A stretch of DNA of 64,000 bases from Hydrogenophilus sp. (GCA_026416515.1 JAOAEZ010000001.1:458430-522429), one strand, 5' to 3'; positions 54,117 to 64,000 are shown, counted from the stretch's first letter. Made by a program: numbers and translations. Notes: generated by a model from the letters alone, not told the origin.

Positions 54117-54890
54117 ATGAATATTTCGATGCGACAGCTTTTGGAGGCAGGAGTCCATTTCGGTCATCAGACCCGCTTTTGGCATCCTAAAATGGCCCCT
54201 TTCATTTTCGGGGAGCGCAATAAGATCCATATCATCAATTTGGAGCATACGGTGGAGCGGTTGCACCGGGCATGCGACTTTGTCCGTCGCTTGGCACAGA
54301 ACCGCGGAACCCTCCTCTTTGTGGCTACAAAACGACAGGCAAAGGAGATCATCGCGGAGGAGGCAAGGCGCTGCGAGATGCCGTTCGTGAACGAGCGATG
54401 GTTAGGGGGAATGTTGACCAACTTTAGAACAGTTCGCCAGTCGCTCAAACGGCTCGAGGAGTTGGAACAGATGTTCGAGGATGGAACCGCCGCCCAGTTG
54501 CCAAAGCGGGAGCAGTTGGGATTGGAGCGGGAGATGGATAAATTGGAGCGGAGTTTGGGGGGAATCCGAGAGATGGAACGGTTGCCCGACGCAGTGTTTG
54601 TGGTGGATGTGGGCCACCACCGAATCGCTGTGGCTGAGGCGCGAAAGTTGGGAATCCCCGTGGTAGGGGTGGTGGATACCAACCATTCGCCAGAGGGAAT
54701 CGATTATGTGATTCCAGGAAACGACGATTCGGCCCGCGCTGTGCGATTGTACGCTCGAGCGATCGCCGATGCAGTGCTGGAGGGGCGAGCGATGGCTTTA
54801 GAGGAGGTGGTCGCAGCCGTTGCCGATGATTTCGTCGAGGTGGTTGAGGAGGAGCCGACCAGCGATATGAGCGAGGAGAGCGCGCCGTAA
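54117..54890 (+). CDS. rpsB: 30S ribosomal protein S2
   Basis: A 257-residue 30S protein. [45 protein letters not shown] is the S2 start and [27 protein letters not shown] the later core. AAGGAG at 54105-54110 favours ATG 54117 over GTG 54114. A 20-residue acidic tail follows the core. First gene of rpsB-tsf-pyrH-frr. Confidence 0.97.
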   Translation: MNISMRQLLEAGVHFGHQTRFWHPKMAPFIFGERNKIHIINLEHTVERLHRACDFVRRLAQNRGTLLFVATKRQAKEIIAEEARRCEMPFVNERWLGGMLTNFRTVRQSLKRLEELEQMFEDGTAAQLPKREQLGLEREMDKLERSLGGIREMERLPDAVFVVDVGHHRIAVAEARKLGIPVVGVVDTNHSPEGIDYVIPGNDDSARAVRLYARAIADAVLEGRAMALEEVVAAVADDFVEVVEEEPTSDMSEESAP

Positions 54891-54941
54891 AAAGAGAGAG
54901 GCGAACCTACCCTCAAACTTGAGTTGAGAAGGAGAGCGTCG

Positions 54942-55829
54942 ATGGCGGAGATTACCGCACAGTTGGTGAAAGAGTTGCGAGAGCGAACCGATGCGCCGAT
55001 GATGGAGTGCAAAAAGGCGCTGACCGAGGCTAATGGCGACTTGGAAAAGGCCGAAGAGATTTTGCGAGTGCGGTTGGGAAATAGGGCTGCTAAGGCTTCG
55101 GTGCGGGTGACGGCAGAAGGAGTGGTGGGGATCTACCTTTCCGAGGATGGAAAGGTGGCGGCGATGGTGGAGCTAAATTGCGAGACCGACTTTGTGGCGA
55201 AGAATGAGGAGTTCCAAATATTCGCGAGACGCTTGGCAGAGCTGGTGGCTCGCGAAAACCCAGCAGAGATGACGGCATTGAGCGCGTTGCCGTTGGATGG
55301 TTCTACAGTTGAGGAGGTGCGCCGGGCATTGATCGGACGAATCGGAGAGAACATAACAATCCGCCGCTTTAGCCGTATCGAGGCGGAAGGGCGGCTTTTC
55401 CATTACGTGCATGGGGGTGGAAAGATCGGGGTGCTGCTCGATTTGGTAGGCGGCGATGAGATGCTGGGACGAGATTTGGCAATGCATGTGGCAGCGTTTA
55501 AACCCAAAGCGATCGATGCCGCTGGGGTGCCGCAGGAGTTGATCGATTCGGAGCGCCGCGTGGCTGTGGAGAAAGCGCAGCAGTCAGGAAAGCCAGCTCA
55601 CATCGTCGAAAAGATGGTCGAGGGGGCCGTGCAGAAGTTTTTGCGGGAGGTGACGCTGCTGGGTCAGACCTTTGTGAAGGATGAGAAAGTGAGCGTTGAG
55701 GAGCTGCTGAAGCGCCGGGGCGCTCGGGTGGCGGCGTTCTCTCTTTTTGTGGTGGGAGAGGGGATTGAACGCCGGGAGAGCAACTTCGCGGCCGAGGTGG
55801 CGGCAGCAGCAGCGGCCGCAAAGGGTTGA
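54942..55829 (+). CDS. tsf: Elongation factor Ts
   Basis: A 295-residue guanine-nucleotide exchange factor for EF-Tu. [42 protein letters not shown] (UBA-like) and [18 protein letters not shown] are hallmarks. ATG 54942 has a GAAGGAGAG site. The C-terminus is Ala-rich. Confidence 0.97.
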   Translation: MAEITAQLVKELRERTDAPMMECKKALTEANGDLEKAEEILRVRLGNRAAKASVRVTAEGVVGIYLSEDGKVAAMVELNCETDFVAKNEEFQIFARRLAELVARENPAEMTALSALPLDGSTVEEVRRALIGRIGENITIRRFSRIEAEGRLFHYVHGGGKIGVLLDLVGGDEMLGRDLAMHVAAFKPKAIDAAGVPQELIDSERRVAVEKAQQSGKPAHIVEKMVEGAVQKFLREVTLLGQTFVKDEKVSVEELLKRRGARVAAFSLFVVGEGIERRESNFAAEVAAAAAAAKG

Positions 55830-55842
55830 GCGGAGAGCACGA

Positions 55843-56559
55843 GTGGCTGCGTGTTACCGCCGTGTGTTGTTGAAACTGTCGGGGGAGGCGTTGATGGGGG
55901 AGCGCGCTTTCGGAATCGATGAGGCGATGCTGAGGCGCATCGTGGGGGAGATCGCAGAGGTAGCACGACTCGGCGTCGAGATAGGGGTGGTGATCGGGGG
56001 GGGAAATTTCTACCGCGGCTTACAGGGAGCAGCGGTGGGTATGGACCGAGCAACCGCCGATTATATCGGGATGCTGGGGACTGTGATGAACGCGATGGCG
56101 CTCGCGGAGGCACTTTCCCGCGCAGGTGTGGAGGCGCGGGTGCAGTCGGCACTGCGCATCGATCCAGTGGTGGAACCTTACGCGCGAATGCGCGCGATCC
56201 ACCATTTAGAGAAGGGACGTGTGGTGGTTTTTGCCGCGGGCACCGGAAACCCTTTCTTTACAACCGATACCGCAGCAGCTTTGCGAGGAGGAGAGATCGG
56301 CGCTGAGGTGGTGCTGAAGGCGACCAAGGTCGACGGGATCTATAGCGCCGATCCCAAACGCGACCCGACAGCGGTCCGTTTTTCGCATTTGACGTTTGAT
56401 GAGGCAATCGGCCGCCGTCTGGCGGTGATGGATGCTACCGCATTTGCATTGTGCCGCGAGTTGCGGTTGTCAGTGGTGGTGTTTTCGATTTTGCAGCCAG
56501 GAGCATTGCGCCGGGTGGTAGAGGGGGCAGAGGAGGGAACACGAGTGACTTTGGAGTGA
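55843..56559 (+). CDS. pyrH: UMP kinase
   Basis: A 238-residue bacterial-type UMP kinase converting UMP to [45 protein letters not shown] and DPKRDPTAV are typical. GTG 55843 ([12 protein letters not shown]) with GGAGAG upstream gives the normal length; the longer frame from 55747 lies inside tsf. Confidence 0.96.
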   Translation: MAACYRRVLLKLSGEALMGERAFGIDEAMLRRIVGEIAEVARLGVEIGVVIGGGNFYRGLQGAAVGMDRATADYIGMLGTVMNAMALAEALSRAGVEARVQSALRIDPVVEPYARMRAIHHLEKGRVVVFAAGTGNPFFTTDTAAALRGGEIGAEVVLKATKVDGIYSADPKRDPTAVRFSHLTFDEAIGRRLAVMDATAFALCRELRLSVVVFSILQPGALRRVVEGAEEGTRVTLE

Positions 56560-56568
56560 GGAGCGGCG

Positions 56569-57135
56569 ATGACAACGAGTGTGGCCGATCTTAAAAGGGA
56601 GGCGGAGCAGCGGATGAATAAAGCGGTGGAAGCGCTGCGGGAGGCTTTCGCTAAGGTGCGCACCGGCCGCGCCCATACCGGGTTGCTCGATCATGTGTTG
56701 GTCGAGTATTACGGCGCCGAGGTGCCGATCCCACAGGTGGCTAATGTGACGCTGCTCGATGCCCGAACCCTGGCGGTGCAGCCGTGGGAAAAGGGGATGG
56801 TCGCTAAAATCGAGAAGGCGATTCGCGAGAGCGACTTGGGATTAAACCCGGCGACCGTCGGCGATGTGGTGCGGGTACCTATGCCGCCGTTGACCGAGGA
56901 GCGACGACGGGAGTTGGTAAAAGTGGTGCGCCAGGAGGCAGAGCAGGCGAGAGTGGCCGTGCGCAACGTGCGCCGAGAGGCAAATCAGACATTAAAAGAG
57001 CTGCAAAAGAAAAAGCTGATCACCGAGGATGAGCTGCGACGGGCAGAGGAGGAGGTGCAGCGGTTAACCGACCGATTTGTGAAGATTATCGACGAGATTA
57101 CCGAAAAGAAAGAGCACGATTTGCTGCAGATTTGA
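56569..57135 (+). CDS. frr: Ribosome recycling factor
   Basis: A 188-residue factor that splits post-termination ribosomes with [46 protein letters not shown] and the two-helix-bundle C-terminus with [26 protein letters not shown] are diagnostic. Nine bases separate it from pyrH. Confidence 0.97.
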   Translation: MTTSVADLKREAEQRMNKAVEALREAFAKVRTGRAHTGLLDHVLVEYYGAEVPIPQVANVTLLDARTLAVQPWEKGMVAKIEKAIRESDLGLNPATVGDVVRVPMPPLTEERRRELVKVVRQEAEQARVAVRNVRREANQTLKELQKKKLITEDELRRAEEEVQRLTDRFVKIIDEITEKKEHDLLQI

Positions 57136-57139
57136 CGCC

Positions 57140-57934
57140 GTGCGCGAGTCGACTACTTTGACTATACCGCGCGTGGGTGATATCCCGCGCCATATCGCGG
57201 TGATTATGGATGGCAACGGACGATGGGCGCGCGTGCGAGGATTGCCTCGAATGGAGGGCCATCGACAGGGGGTAGAGGCAGTACGACGCATCGTCGCCGC
57301 CTGCGCACGGAAAGGAGTGGCTTTTTTGACCCTTTTTGCTTTTAGTTCCGAAAATTGGCGCCGCCCGCCTGAAGAGGTTCAGTTTTTGTTGGGACTTTTT
57401 CGTTGGTTGTTGCAGCGTGAGGTCGAGGAGCTGCAGCGCAACGAGGTCCGCTTGCGGGTGATCGGGGATCGAGGGGGATTGGGGGAGGATCTGGCGATTT
57501 TGGTGGAAACAGCGGAGCGACAGACGGCACAGGGGGGGAGATTGACATTGACCGTGGCGGTAAATTATGGCGGCCGATGGGATATCCTTCAAGCGGTAAA
57601 CCGTTGTTTGCAAGATCATCCTGAGTTGGCCGGTCGATTGTCGGAGCGCGATCTGTGGCCTTACTTGGCGTTGGGGGATGCCCCAGAGCCCGATCTCTTC
57701 ATCCGTACAGGGGGAGAACAGCGAATCAGCAATTTTTTGATTTGGCAATTGGCGTATACCGAGCTTTTCTTTACCCCCCGCCTTTGGCCCGATTTCGATG
57801 AGGCGGCGTTGGATGAGGCATTGGCATGGTACCGCAGCCGCGAGCGACGTTTTGGCCGAACCAGCGAACAAGTGCATCAGGAGCGCAGCGAGCGAGTTGC
57901 ATTCAGAGATAATGAGCGTGAAGGTGAGTTATGA
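57140..57934 (+). CDS. uppS: Undecaprenyl diphosphate synthase (cis-prenyltransferase)
   Basis: A 264-residue enzyme making the C55 carrier for peptidoglycan and other envelope glycans. [13 protein letters not shown] with the catalytic Asp (24), [11 protein letters not shown] and [26 protein letters not shown] are the conserved regions. The start is GTG 57140, four bases after frr. The stop overlaps cdsA by four bases. The product probably also supplies the polyprenyl phosphate used by the glycosyltransferases at 25589-28307. Confidence 0.97.
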   Translation: MRESTTLTIPRVGDIPRHIAVIMDGNGRWARVRGLPRMEGHRQGVEAVRRIVAACARKGVAFLTLFAFSSENWRRPPEEVQFLLGLFRWLLQREVEELQRNEVRLRVIGDRGGLGEDLAILVETAERQTAQGGRLTLTVAVNYGGRWDILQAVNRCLQDHPELAGRLSERDLWPYLALGDAPEPDLFIRTGGEQRISNFLIWQLAYTELFFTPRLWPDFDEAALDEALAWYRSRERRFGRTSEQVHQERSERVAFRDNEREGEL

Positions 57935-58743
57935 GCGAATTGGTGAAACGAACCGCTACCGCCGCCGTGGCTTTGGTGCTTTTTTTAGCGCTGCTGTTTG
58001 GTGCACCGCCCCTTGCGTGGGCTTTTTTTGTGGTGGCCATGGTGGGAGTGGCGGCGTGGGAGTGGGGGCAGTTGACAGGATTGAGCCGAGTCGAGGCGAT
58101 CGGTTTCGCGGTGTTGGTGACGGTGGCGACGGCAGTGTTGTGGCGTGTCTCCGGAATCGCGATAGGAATAGTGGATCGCACAGTGGCAGGAGCGGTGGTG
58201 TTGCCGGCCCTCTTTTTTTGGGTGGGGATCGCTCCATTGTTGATGGGACGAAGGATTCCGGGATTGCGCGGATGGGTGGGGTTGATGGTGGGCGCGACCG
58301 TGCTGGTGGCCGCCGGGATAGCGATGTTGGGGTTGAGCGCCCAAGGACCAGGAGTAGTACTGGCCGCAGTAACGTTGGTGTGGGTGATCGATACCGCCGC
58401 TTTTTTCGTCGGCCGCCGTTACGGAAGCCGAAAGTTGGCGGAGCATATCAGCCCTAATAAAACGTGGGCCGGCTTATACGGGGCATTGGGGGCAGGTACG
58501 CTCTACGGCGTGATCCTTTACCCATTGCTTGGGGATGCTTCCGGGTTTTGGGGATGGGTCGGGGCGATGACAGGGGCAAGCGCGTTGGGAGTGATAGGGG
58601 ATTTGTGGGAGTCGTGGTTGAAGCGATTGGCAGGGGTGAGAGAGTCGGGACATTTGTTGCCCGGACACGGTGGAGTATTAGACCGAGTCGATGCGCTGGT
58701 GGCAGTTTTGCCTTTTCTGGCGTTTTGGTGGCTCGGTTGGTGA
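57931..58743 (+). CDS. cdsA: Phosphatidate cytidylyltransferase
   Basis: A 270-residue polytopic membrane enzyme making CDP-diacylglycerol. The C-terminal signature is present as [34 protein letters not shown]. Several hydrophobic helices precede it. ATGA overlap with uppS. Confidence 0.96.
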   Translation: MSELVKRTATAAVALVLFLALLFGAPPLAWAFFVVAMVGVAAWEWGQLTGLSRVEAIGFAVLVTVATAVLWRVSGIAIGIVDRTVAGAVVLPALFFWVGIAPLLMGRRIPGLRGWVGLMVGATVLVAAGIAMLGLSAQGPGVVLAAVTLVWVIDTAAFFVGRRYGSRKLAEHISPNKTWAGLYGALGAGTLYGVILYPLLGDASGFWGWVGAMTGASALGVIGDLWESWLKRLAGVRESGHLLPGHGGVLDRVDALVAVLPFLAFWWLGW

Positions 58744-58758
58744 GACGGTGATTCCAGG

Positions 58759-59949
58759 ATGCCCCACCGAATTGCAGTTCTTGGCGCGACAGGATCGATC
58801 GGTTCCAGCGCGCTGGCAGTCATCCGCCAACATCGAGAACGCTTTCAGGTGGCTGCGTTGACGGCATACCGCCAGTGGGAGCGCTTGTTGCCCTTAGTGG
58901 TTGAATTTACGCCCGATTGGGCGGTGGTGGTGGATGAGAGAGCCGCAGCAGCTTTGCGAGAGATAGTAGCAGAGCGGGGTTTGCCGACAAGGGTGTTGAG
59001 CGGCCACCAAGCATTAGTGGAGGTGGCGGCAAACGAGGGGGTCGATACGGTGGTGGCGGCAATCGTTGGCGCCGCTGGGTTGCCGAGTACCTTCGCTGCG
59101 GTCGCAGCGGGAAAACGAGTGCTGCTGGCAAATAAGGAGGCTTTAGTGGTCGCTGGAGAGGTGCTGATGGCGACCGCGCGCGAGAGAGGAGCGCTTCTGC
59201 TGCCCGTCGATTCGGAACATAACGGCTTGTTTCAGTGCTTGGCAGGAGCTCAGGGGGGGAAGCGAGAGGTGCGACGATTGGTGTTGACGGCGTCGGGAGG
59301 ACCTTTCCGAACGCGCGATCCCGAAACCTTTCCATTGGTGACGCCGTCCGAGGCGTGCGCCCATCCCAATTGGTCGATGGGACGTAAAATTTCCGTTGAT
59401 TCCGCGACGATGATGAATAAAGGCCTCGAGGTGATCGAGGCACATTGGCTTTTTGGATTGCCGTTGACGCAGATCGAGGTGTTGGTTCATCCGCAGAGCG
59501 TGGTCCATGCGTTGGTGGAGTATGCCGATGGTTCGGTGATCGCCCATTTGTCAGAGCCCGATATGCGGGTGCCGATCGCCTATGCGTTGGCATGGCCAAA
59601 CCGGATCGCGTCGGGGGCGAATTGGTTGGATTTGGCCAAACGGGGGGTTTTGACTTTTGAACGCCCCGATGGGCGGCGCTTTCCTTGCCTGGGGTTGGCG
59701 TATGAAGCTTTGCGCATGGGGGGGACAGCACCAGCGGTGTTGAATGCGGCTAATGAGGTGGCGGTGACTTCCTTTTTGGCAGGCGATCTCTCTTTCGATC
59801 GCATCAGCGCTGTGATCGCTGAAACGTTGGCAGGGGTACCCCTGAGACTCCAGCATTCACTCGAGGAGGCTTTGGCGGCCGATGCAGAGGCGCGCGCTTA
59901 CGCCGCGAGAGTAGTGGCCCGAGGTAGGAGCATAGGCGGGGGGAGATAG
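58759..59949 (+). CDS. dxr: 1-deoxy-D-xylulose-5-phosphate reductoisomerase
   Basis: A 396-residue first committed enzyme of the MEP isoprenoid pathway. The NADPH motif is VLGATGSIGSSALAVI, and ASGGPFRT, HPNWSMGRKISVDSATMMNKGLEVIEAHWLF and the metal-binding Glu residues are in place. The MEP pathway feeds UppS upstream. Confidence 0.97.
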   Translation: MPHRIAVLGATGSIGSSALAVIRQHRERFQVAALTAYRQWERLLPLVVEFTPDWAVVVDERAAAALREIVAERGLPTRVLSGHQALVEVAANEGVDTVVAAIVGAAGLPSTFAAVAAGKRVLLANKEALVVAGEVLMATARERGALLLPVDSEHNGLFQCLAGAQGGKREVRRLVLTASGGPFRTRDPETFPLVTPSEACAHPNWSMGRKISVDSATMMNKGLEVIEAHWLFGLPLTQIEVLVHPQSVVHALVEYADGSVIAHLSEPDMRVPIAYALAWPNRIASGANWLDLAKRGVLTFERPDGRRFPCLGLAYEALRMGGTAPAVLNAANEVAVTSFLAGDLSFDRISAVIAETLAGVPLRLQHSLEEALAADAEARAYAARVVARGRSIGGGR

Positions 59950-59951
59950 CT

Positions 59952-61283
59952 GTGCTGGAGCCGTTGATCGCTTTCCTGGTGGCGGTGGGAATTTTAGTCT
60001 TTTTCCACGAGTTGGGTCATTATGCAGCAGCTCGTTGGGCAGGAGTGCGCGTGGAGCGCTTTTCAGTGGGTTTCGGCCGGGCAGTATTCGCATGGCGCGA
60101 TCGCCAGGGTACCGAATGGGTGGTAGGGTGGTTGCCATTAGGGGGATTTGTGAAAATGGCCGAGGGGGGGAAGGAGGGAGGAGAGGATGCCCCATTTTTT
60201 GACCGCCAACATCCAGCGGTGAAGATGATTATCGTGGCAGCAGGACCAGCGGCAAATTTTATCGCGGCGTTTGCTTTTTATACGGGGGTGGCATGGCTCG
60301 GCGTGGAGGAGCCAGCAGCACAGGTGATGGCTCCCGCGGAGAGCCCAGCGGCAGCAGCAGGGATCGCCACAGGAGATACCGTGGTGGCGGTGGGAGGGGA
60401 ACGTGTCGATTCGTGGACACAGTTGCGAACACGGGTGCTGTCGGCTCTGGCCGGAGGGGCAAGTTCCGTTGAGGTGAGGGTAATGCGCGCGGGAGAGGCG
60501 TTTACAACGCTTCTGCCGCTGAGCAACGTGACCCTCGATCCCGAGAGGGGAGAACCTATGCAGCAGTTGGGATTAATGCCGTGGCGCCCTCCGCAGCCTG
60601 CTGTGGTGGGAAGGGTGATGGCCGGCAGCCCAGCGGCGCGCGTGGGTTTGCAGCCGGGAGATCGAATCGTGAGGGTGGGAGAGGAGGAGATAACGACGTG
60701 GGAGGGATTGGCGGAGTTTGTTCGCTCCCATCCAGGAGCAGAGGTACGGTTGGTTTGGGAACGCCAGGGGGGGATGCAGGAGGGGATGGTGACAATCGAG
60801 CGGGTGAGGGAGAGGGATGGACGCGAGGTGGGACGGTTGGGGGTGCAGGGAGTAGAGCACACTCCCACGACGGTTCGAGTGAGGTATGGGTTTTGGGATG
60901 GGTTGATTAGAGCGGCAGAGCGAACGGCGGAGACGACCCTTCTGACGATCCGCTTGCTGGTGAAGATGGTAGAGGGAGAGGCTTCGATAAAGAATTTGGC
61001 CGGACCGCTGACAATTGCCGATGCCGCTGGCCGAAGCGCGAAATTGGGAGCAGCGCCTTTTTTGGATTTTTTGGCGTTGGTGAGCGTAAGCCTCGCAGTG
61101 CTGAATTTACTGCCGATTCCAATTCTCGATGGCGGCCATTTGCTGTATCATCTCGCTGAGTGGGTGCGCGGCCAGCCGTTGCCGCCGTGGGTTGAGGCAT
61201 GGGGGTTGCGGGTGGGGATAGCGCTCCTCGCGTTGCTGATGGGCGTGGCGTTGATAAACGATCTGATGCGGTGGATGGGGTAA
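59952..61283 (+). CDS. rseP: Site-2 intramembrane protease RseP
   Basis: A 443-residue membrane metalloprotease. The zinc site HELGH (residues 19-23) is in the first helix; two PDZ domains (AGIATGDTVVAVGGERV and ARVGLQPGDRIVRVGEEEI) lie in the periplasm; the second zinc ligand is in NLLPIPILDGGHLL. It cleaves the anti-sigma factor and signal-peptide remnants. The start is GTG 59952, two bases after dxr. Stop and the bamA start overlap (TAATG). Confidence 0.96.
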   Translation: MLEPLIAFLVAVGILVFFHELGHYAAARWAGVRVERFSVGFGRAVFAWRDRQGTEWVVGWLPLGGFVKMAEGGKEGGEDAPFFDRQHPAVKMIIVAAGPAANFIAAFAFYTGVAWLGVEEPAAQVMAPAESPAAAAGIATGDTVVAVGGERVDSWTQLRTRVLSALAGGASSVEVRVMRAGEAFTTLLPLSNVTLDPERGEPMQQLGLMPWRPPQPAVVGRVMAGSPAARVGLQPGDRIVRVGEEEITTWEGLAEFVRSHPGAEVRLVWERQGGMQEGMVTIERVRERDGREVGRLGVQGVEHTPTTVRVRYGFWDGLIRAAERTAETTLLTIRLLVKMVEGEASIKNLAGPLTIADAAGRSAKLGAAPFLDFLALVSVSLAVLNLLPIPILDGGHLLYHLAEWVRGQPLPPWVEAWGLRVGIALLALLMGVALINDLMRWMG

Positions 61284-63619
61284 TGAGCGCAGTGTGGAGA
61301 TGGAAAGAGTTCCGACGACGGGCAGCGGGGGTGATCGTCGCCGTGGCGGCGTCGTCCGCGTGGGGATTTGAGCCGTTCGTGGTGCGCGATATTCGAGTGG
61401 AGGGAATTCAGCGAGTAGAGCCCGGGACGGTTTTCGCTTATCTGCCGGTGCGCATCGGGGAACAGGTGACCCGAGAGTTGGCCAACGAGGCGATCCAGCG
61501 GTTGTTCGAGACCGGTTTTTTTAGCAATGTGACGATCGACCGCGAGGGAGAGGTGCTGGTGGTGAGGGTGGAGGAACGGCCGGCCATCGGGGAGATCGTG
61601 TTCGTGGGAATGAAGGAGTTTGAGCCCGAGCAGGTGCGAAAGGCGCTGCGCGAGTTGGGGGTGGCAGAGGCACGCATCTTCGATCGGTCCTTGCTGCGCC
61701 AGGCAGAGCAGGAGTTAAAGCGCCAGTATCTGGCGAAAGGGAAGTACGGCGCAGAGGTGACGACTACCGTCACCCCTTTGCCGCGTAACCGAGTGGCGAT
61801 CACGTTTCAGGTGCAGGAAGGTGAGACCGCAAAGATCCGCGAGATCCGCATCGTGGGGGCGCAGGCGTTTCCGGAGAAGGAGCTTTTGGAGCGCTTTCAG
61901 TTAACAACACCGGGGTGGTTTACCTGGTATACCCGTTCCGATCAGTATTCGCGGGAAAAGTTGTCGCAGGATCTAGAGGGGTTGAAGTCGTTTTACCTCA
62001 ACCGCGGCTTCCTCGATTTCCGAGTGGATTCAGCAAGCGTGGCGATTTCCCCCGATAAGCGCGATATTTTTATCACGATCGCGATTACCGAGGGAAAGCC
62101 TTACCGAGTGAGCGGAGTAAAAGTGGTGGGAGATTTTCCGCTCGCCGCCGCTGAGTTGGCAAAAGCGGTGGTGCTGAGCCCCGGTGACCTCTTTTCGCGC
62201 GAAAAGTTGGATAAGAGCGTGCAGGGGATTATCGACCGTTTGGGGGAGGAGGGGTTTGCATTTGCCAACGTGCAAGCAGTGCCGACGATCGACCGCGAGC
62301 GACAGGAGGTGGCAGTAACCTTGTTGGTCGATGCAGGACGGCGAATGTACGTGCGGCGAATCGAGATCGGCGGCAATAGCCGAACACGCGACGAGGTGAT
62401 CCGCCGCGAGTTGCGCCAGCTCGAGGGGGAGTGGTACGATGTGGCGAAGTTGCAGAAGTCAAAACAGCGATTGGAGCGATTGGGATATTTCGAAGAGGTG
62501 CGGGTGGAGACCGAGCCAGTTCCAGAGACGACCGATCAGCTCGATGTCAGGGTGACCGTTAAGGAGCGGCCCACAGGGAGTTTGATGGTAGGGGCGGGGT
62601 TTTCGAGCGACGAGAAGTTGGTGCTGATGGGGTCAATTGCTCAGGAGAATTTTTTAGGAACGGGGAAGTCGCTTGCCGCAGCAGTGGATACAAGCCGGTC
62701 GCGCCGATCGGCATCGCTCTCTTTTACCGATCCCTACTATACGGTGGAGGGCGTGTCAGTAGGGTACGACCTCTACCGTCGCGTATACGATCCGCGAAAC
62801 GCTGCTTCGATTTACATTTCGAACTATAAAACAAAATCGTTGGGGGGCGGGATCCGAGTGGGATGGCCAATCGGTGAGGATGATAGAGTCCACTTTGGCC
62901 TTTCGGCAGACCACACCGCGATCGAGACCTTCGCCGATAGCCCTAAACGATACCGCGATTTTTGCGCTGCCAGTGTTTACGATTGCGATGGAATTTCAAC
63001 GTTGGCGTTGACGGCCGGTTGGTCGCGCGATACCCGCGATTCGCGGTTAATCCCGCGCCAGGGAGTATGGCAGCGATTGTCGGGGGAGGTCGATTTGCCG
63101 CCCGGCGACGTTCGGTTGGTACGATTGGTGGCTCAGCATCAGCATTGGTTCCCCTTTTTCGAACGGTCAGCGTTGATGCTCAACGCCGAGGTGGGAGTGC
63201 AGAAGGCTTACGGGGAGCGAGAGGTCCCTTTTTACCGCAATTTCTATGCGGGAGGAGTAACGTCCGTGCGGGGATTCCGGGCTGGATCATTGGGGTTGAA
63301 GGATGAGAACGGCGACGCATATGGGGGAACGCGGCGGTTATTGTTGAGCGCAGAGTACTTTTTGCCGATGCCCGCGACAGGGCAGGATCGGTCCCTGCGT
63401 TGGTCTCTGTTTGTCGATTCGGGCTACGTGTGGGATGCTGCCCAGCGAGCGCGATTGAGCGATTTGCGCGTTTCTACAGGGGTGGGTTTGTCGTGGATCT
63501 CCCCGATCGGCCCGCTGCGCTTCGCATTGGCTTTCCCAGTGCGGAAGGATTTGGATGAGGGGCCAGGGCAGCGGGACCGTACCGAAAGGTTCCAGTTTCA
63601 GTTGGGGGCGGTCTTTTAA
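61283..63619 (+). CDS. bamA: Outer membrane protein assembly factor BamA
   Basis: A 778-residue beta-barrel insertase. A signal peptide (to about SSAWG) precedes five POTRA domains starting VRDIRVEGIQRVEPGTVFAYLP and a C-terminal 16-strand barrel containing VRGF (GGVTSVRGFRAG), the family hallmark. The protein ends in aromatic QFQLGAVF, as expected for outer-membrane proteins. ATG 61283 was chosen; the longer frame from 61199 is inside rseP. Confidence 0.97.
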   Translation: MSAVWRWKEFRRRAAGVIVAVAASSAWGFEPFVVRDIRVEGIQRVEPGTVFAYLPVRIGEQVTRELANEAIQRLFETGFFSNVTIDREGEVLVVRVEERPAIGEIVFVGMKEFEPEQVRKALRELGVAEARIFDRSLLRQAEQELKRQYLAKGKYGAEVTTTVTPLPRNRVAITFQVQEGETAKIREIRIVGAQAFPEKELLERFQLTTPGWFTWYTRSDQYSREKLSQDLEGLKSFYLNRGFLDFRVDSASVAISPDKRDIFITIAITEGKPYRVSGVKVVGDFPLAAAELAKAVVLSPGDLFSREKLDKSVQGIIDRLGEEGFAFANVQAVPTIDRERQEVAVTLLVDAGRRMYVRRIEIGGNSRTRDEVIRRELRQLEGEWYDVAKLQKSKQRLERLGYFEEVRVETEPVPETTDQLDVRVTVKERPTGSLMVGAGFSSDEKLVLMGSIAQENFLGTGKSLAAAVDTSRSRRSASLSFTDPYYTVEGVSVGYDLYRRVYDPRNAASIYISNYKTKSLGGGIRVGWPIGEDDRVHFGLSADHTAIETFADSPKRYRDFCAASVYDCDGISTLALTAGWSRDTRDSRLIPRQGVWQRLSGEVDLPPGDVRLVRLVAQHQHWFPFFERSALMLNAEVGVQKAYGEREVPFYRNFYAGGVTSVRGFRAGSLGLKDENGDAYGGTRRLLLSAEYFLPMPATGQDRSLRWSLFVDSGYVWDAAQRARLSDLRVSTGVGLSWISPIGPLRFALAFPVRKDLDEGPGQRDRTERFQFQLGAVF

Positions 63620-63666
63620 CGACCGCAACGGTTGGGTAATCCTTGCATGAGCGAGAGTGGGTGACT

Positions 63667-64000
63667 ATGGTTCGAAAAACGGTTGTGGCAGCTCTTTGTT
63701 CGATAATGGCGTGTGGGGCGATCGCCGAGACGAAGATCGGCTTTGTCAATTCCGATCGATTGATTAAGGAGGCAGCTCCCGCAATCGCCGCGCAGAAACG
63801 GTTGGAGAAGGAGTTTGAGCCGCGCGATCGCGAGTTGAAGCGCTTGGCCGATGAGCTGCAGAAGATGCAGCAGGAGCTGGAGACGAAGGGAAAGACAATG
63901 AGCGAGAGCGAGCGCCAGCGAAAGGAGCGGGCGTTCGCCGATCTTAGCCGTGAGTTCCAGCGCAAGCAACGAGAATTTCGCGAGGATCTAAACCAGCGGC
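63667..64000 (+). CDS. skp: Periplasmic chaperone Skp/OmpH, 3' end missing
   Basis: The first 111 codons of an OmpH-family chaperone that escorts unfolded outer-membrane proteins to BamA. A signal peptide (MVRKTVVAALCSIMACGAIA) is followed by KIGFVNSDRLIKEAAPA and a long coiled coil. Cut by the window edge. The gene follows bamA by 47 bases, its usual place. Confidence 0.92.
   Translation, partial: MVRKTVVAALCSIMACGAIAETKIGFVNSDRLIKEAAPAIAAQKRLEKEFEPRDRELKRLADELQKMQQELETKGKTMSESERQRKERAFADLSREFQRKQREFREDLNQR

Noticed and set aside
1-64000. Mobile elements, prophage, toxin-antitoxin or restriction genes
   Set aside because: I found no transposase, integrase, phage structural or methyltransferase/endonuclease pattern; all sizeable frames are accounted for by listed genes or their shadows.

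Overview
The window looks like chromosomal core sequence of a thermophilic or moderately thermophilic betaproteobacterium, most likely Hydrogenophilus or a close relative. The best clue is the cytochrome c at 9730-10038: its mature part matches, from memory and with only a handful of substitutions, the well-studied cytochrome c-552 of Hydrogenophilus thermoluteolus. Gene order also fits (rimP-nusA-infB-rbfA-truB-rpsO-pnp; rpsB-tsf-pyrH-frr-uppS-cdsA-dxr-rseP-bamA-skp). The sequence is GC-rich, with many GTG starts and frequent ATGA/GTGA stop-start overlaps.

Layout. 1-2256: a circularly permuted ATP-grasp protein (cut by the window edge) and an alpha-E protein. 2212-4579 (minus): birA and RNase G. 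4717-7950: tRNA-Ser, ilvD, a long 11-residue-repeat coiled coil overlapping zapA, and 6S RNA. 7966-10038: a TSUP permease, queF and cytochrome c. 10086-12332: a PspF-like sigma-54 activator divergent from two tandem DUF2173 (roadblock-like) proteins and an SCP-2-like protein, with a canonical -24/-12 promoter and a cluster of inverted TGAAACA sites between them. 12492-17268: a degenerate EAL/HDOD regulator coupled to a ferredoxin-type reductase, then an NAD-dependent epimerase-like protein, HemJ and an RNA methyltransferase. 17560-20587 (minus): lutABC lactate oxidation. 20703-24901: an RND efflux pump. 24837-30572 (minus): a tightly coupled six-gene envelope-glycosylation-type operon. 30671-36210: photolyase and purL. 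36252-45170: the transcription/translation operon and pnp. 45184-45525: a tRNA-Pro/Arg/His cluster with its own promoter and terminator. 45541-53971: folD, purE, purK, tsaC, gltX, mnmC, lysC. 53995-64000: rpsB through skp, the skp gene being cut by the right edge.

Most of the window is housekeeping: purine synthesis (folD, purE, purK, purL), ribosome and tRNA maturation, isoprenoid and phospholipid synthesis, and outer-membrane assembly. Accessory interest is concentrated in the sigma-54 / DUF2173 locus (10086-12332), the glycosyltransferase/flippase/PAP2 operon (24837-30572), and the repeat-built coiled coil next to zapA.

Two window-wide signals stand out. The + strand is strongly purine-rich whichever strand is coding, so minus-strand proteins are Pro/Ser/Leu-rich and plus-strand proteins carry Glu/Arg/Gly-rich low-complexity inserts. 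The palindrome GCGATCGC, known as HIP1 in cyanobacteria, occurs at least 23 times where about 2 would be expected from base composition. I saw no insertion sequence, prophage, CRISPR array or integrase gene.
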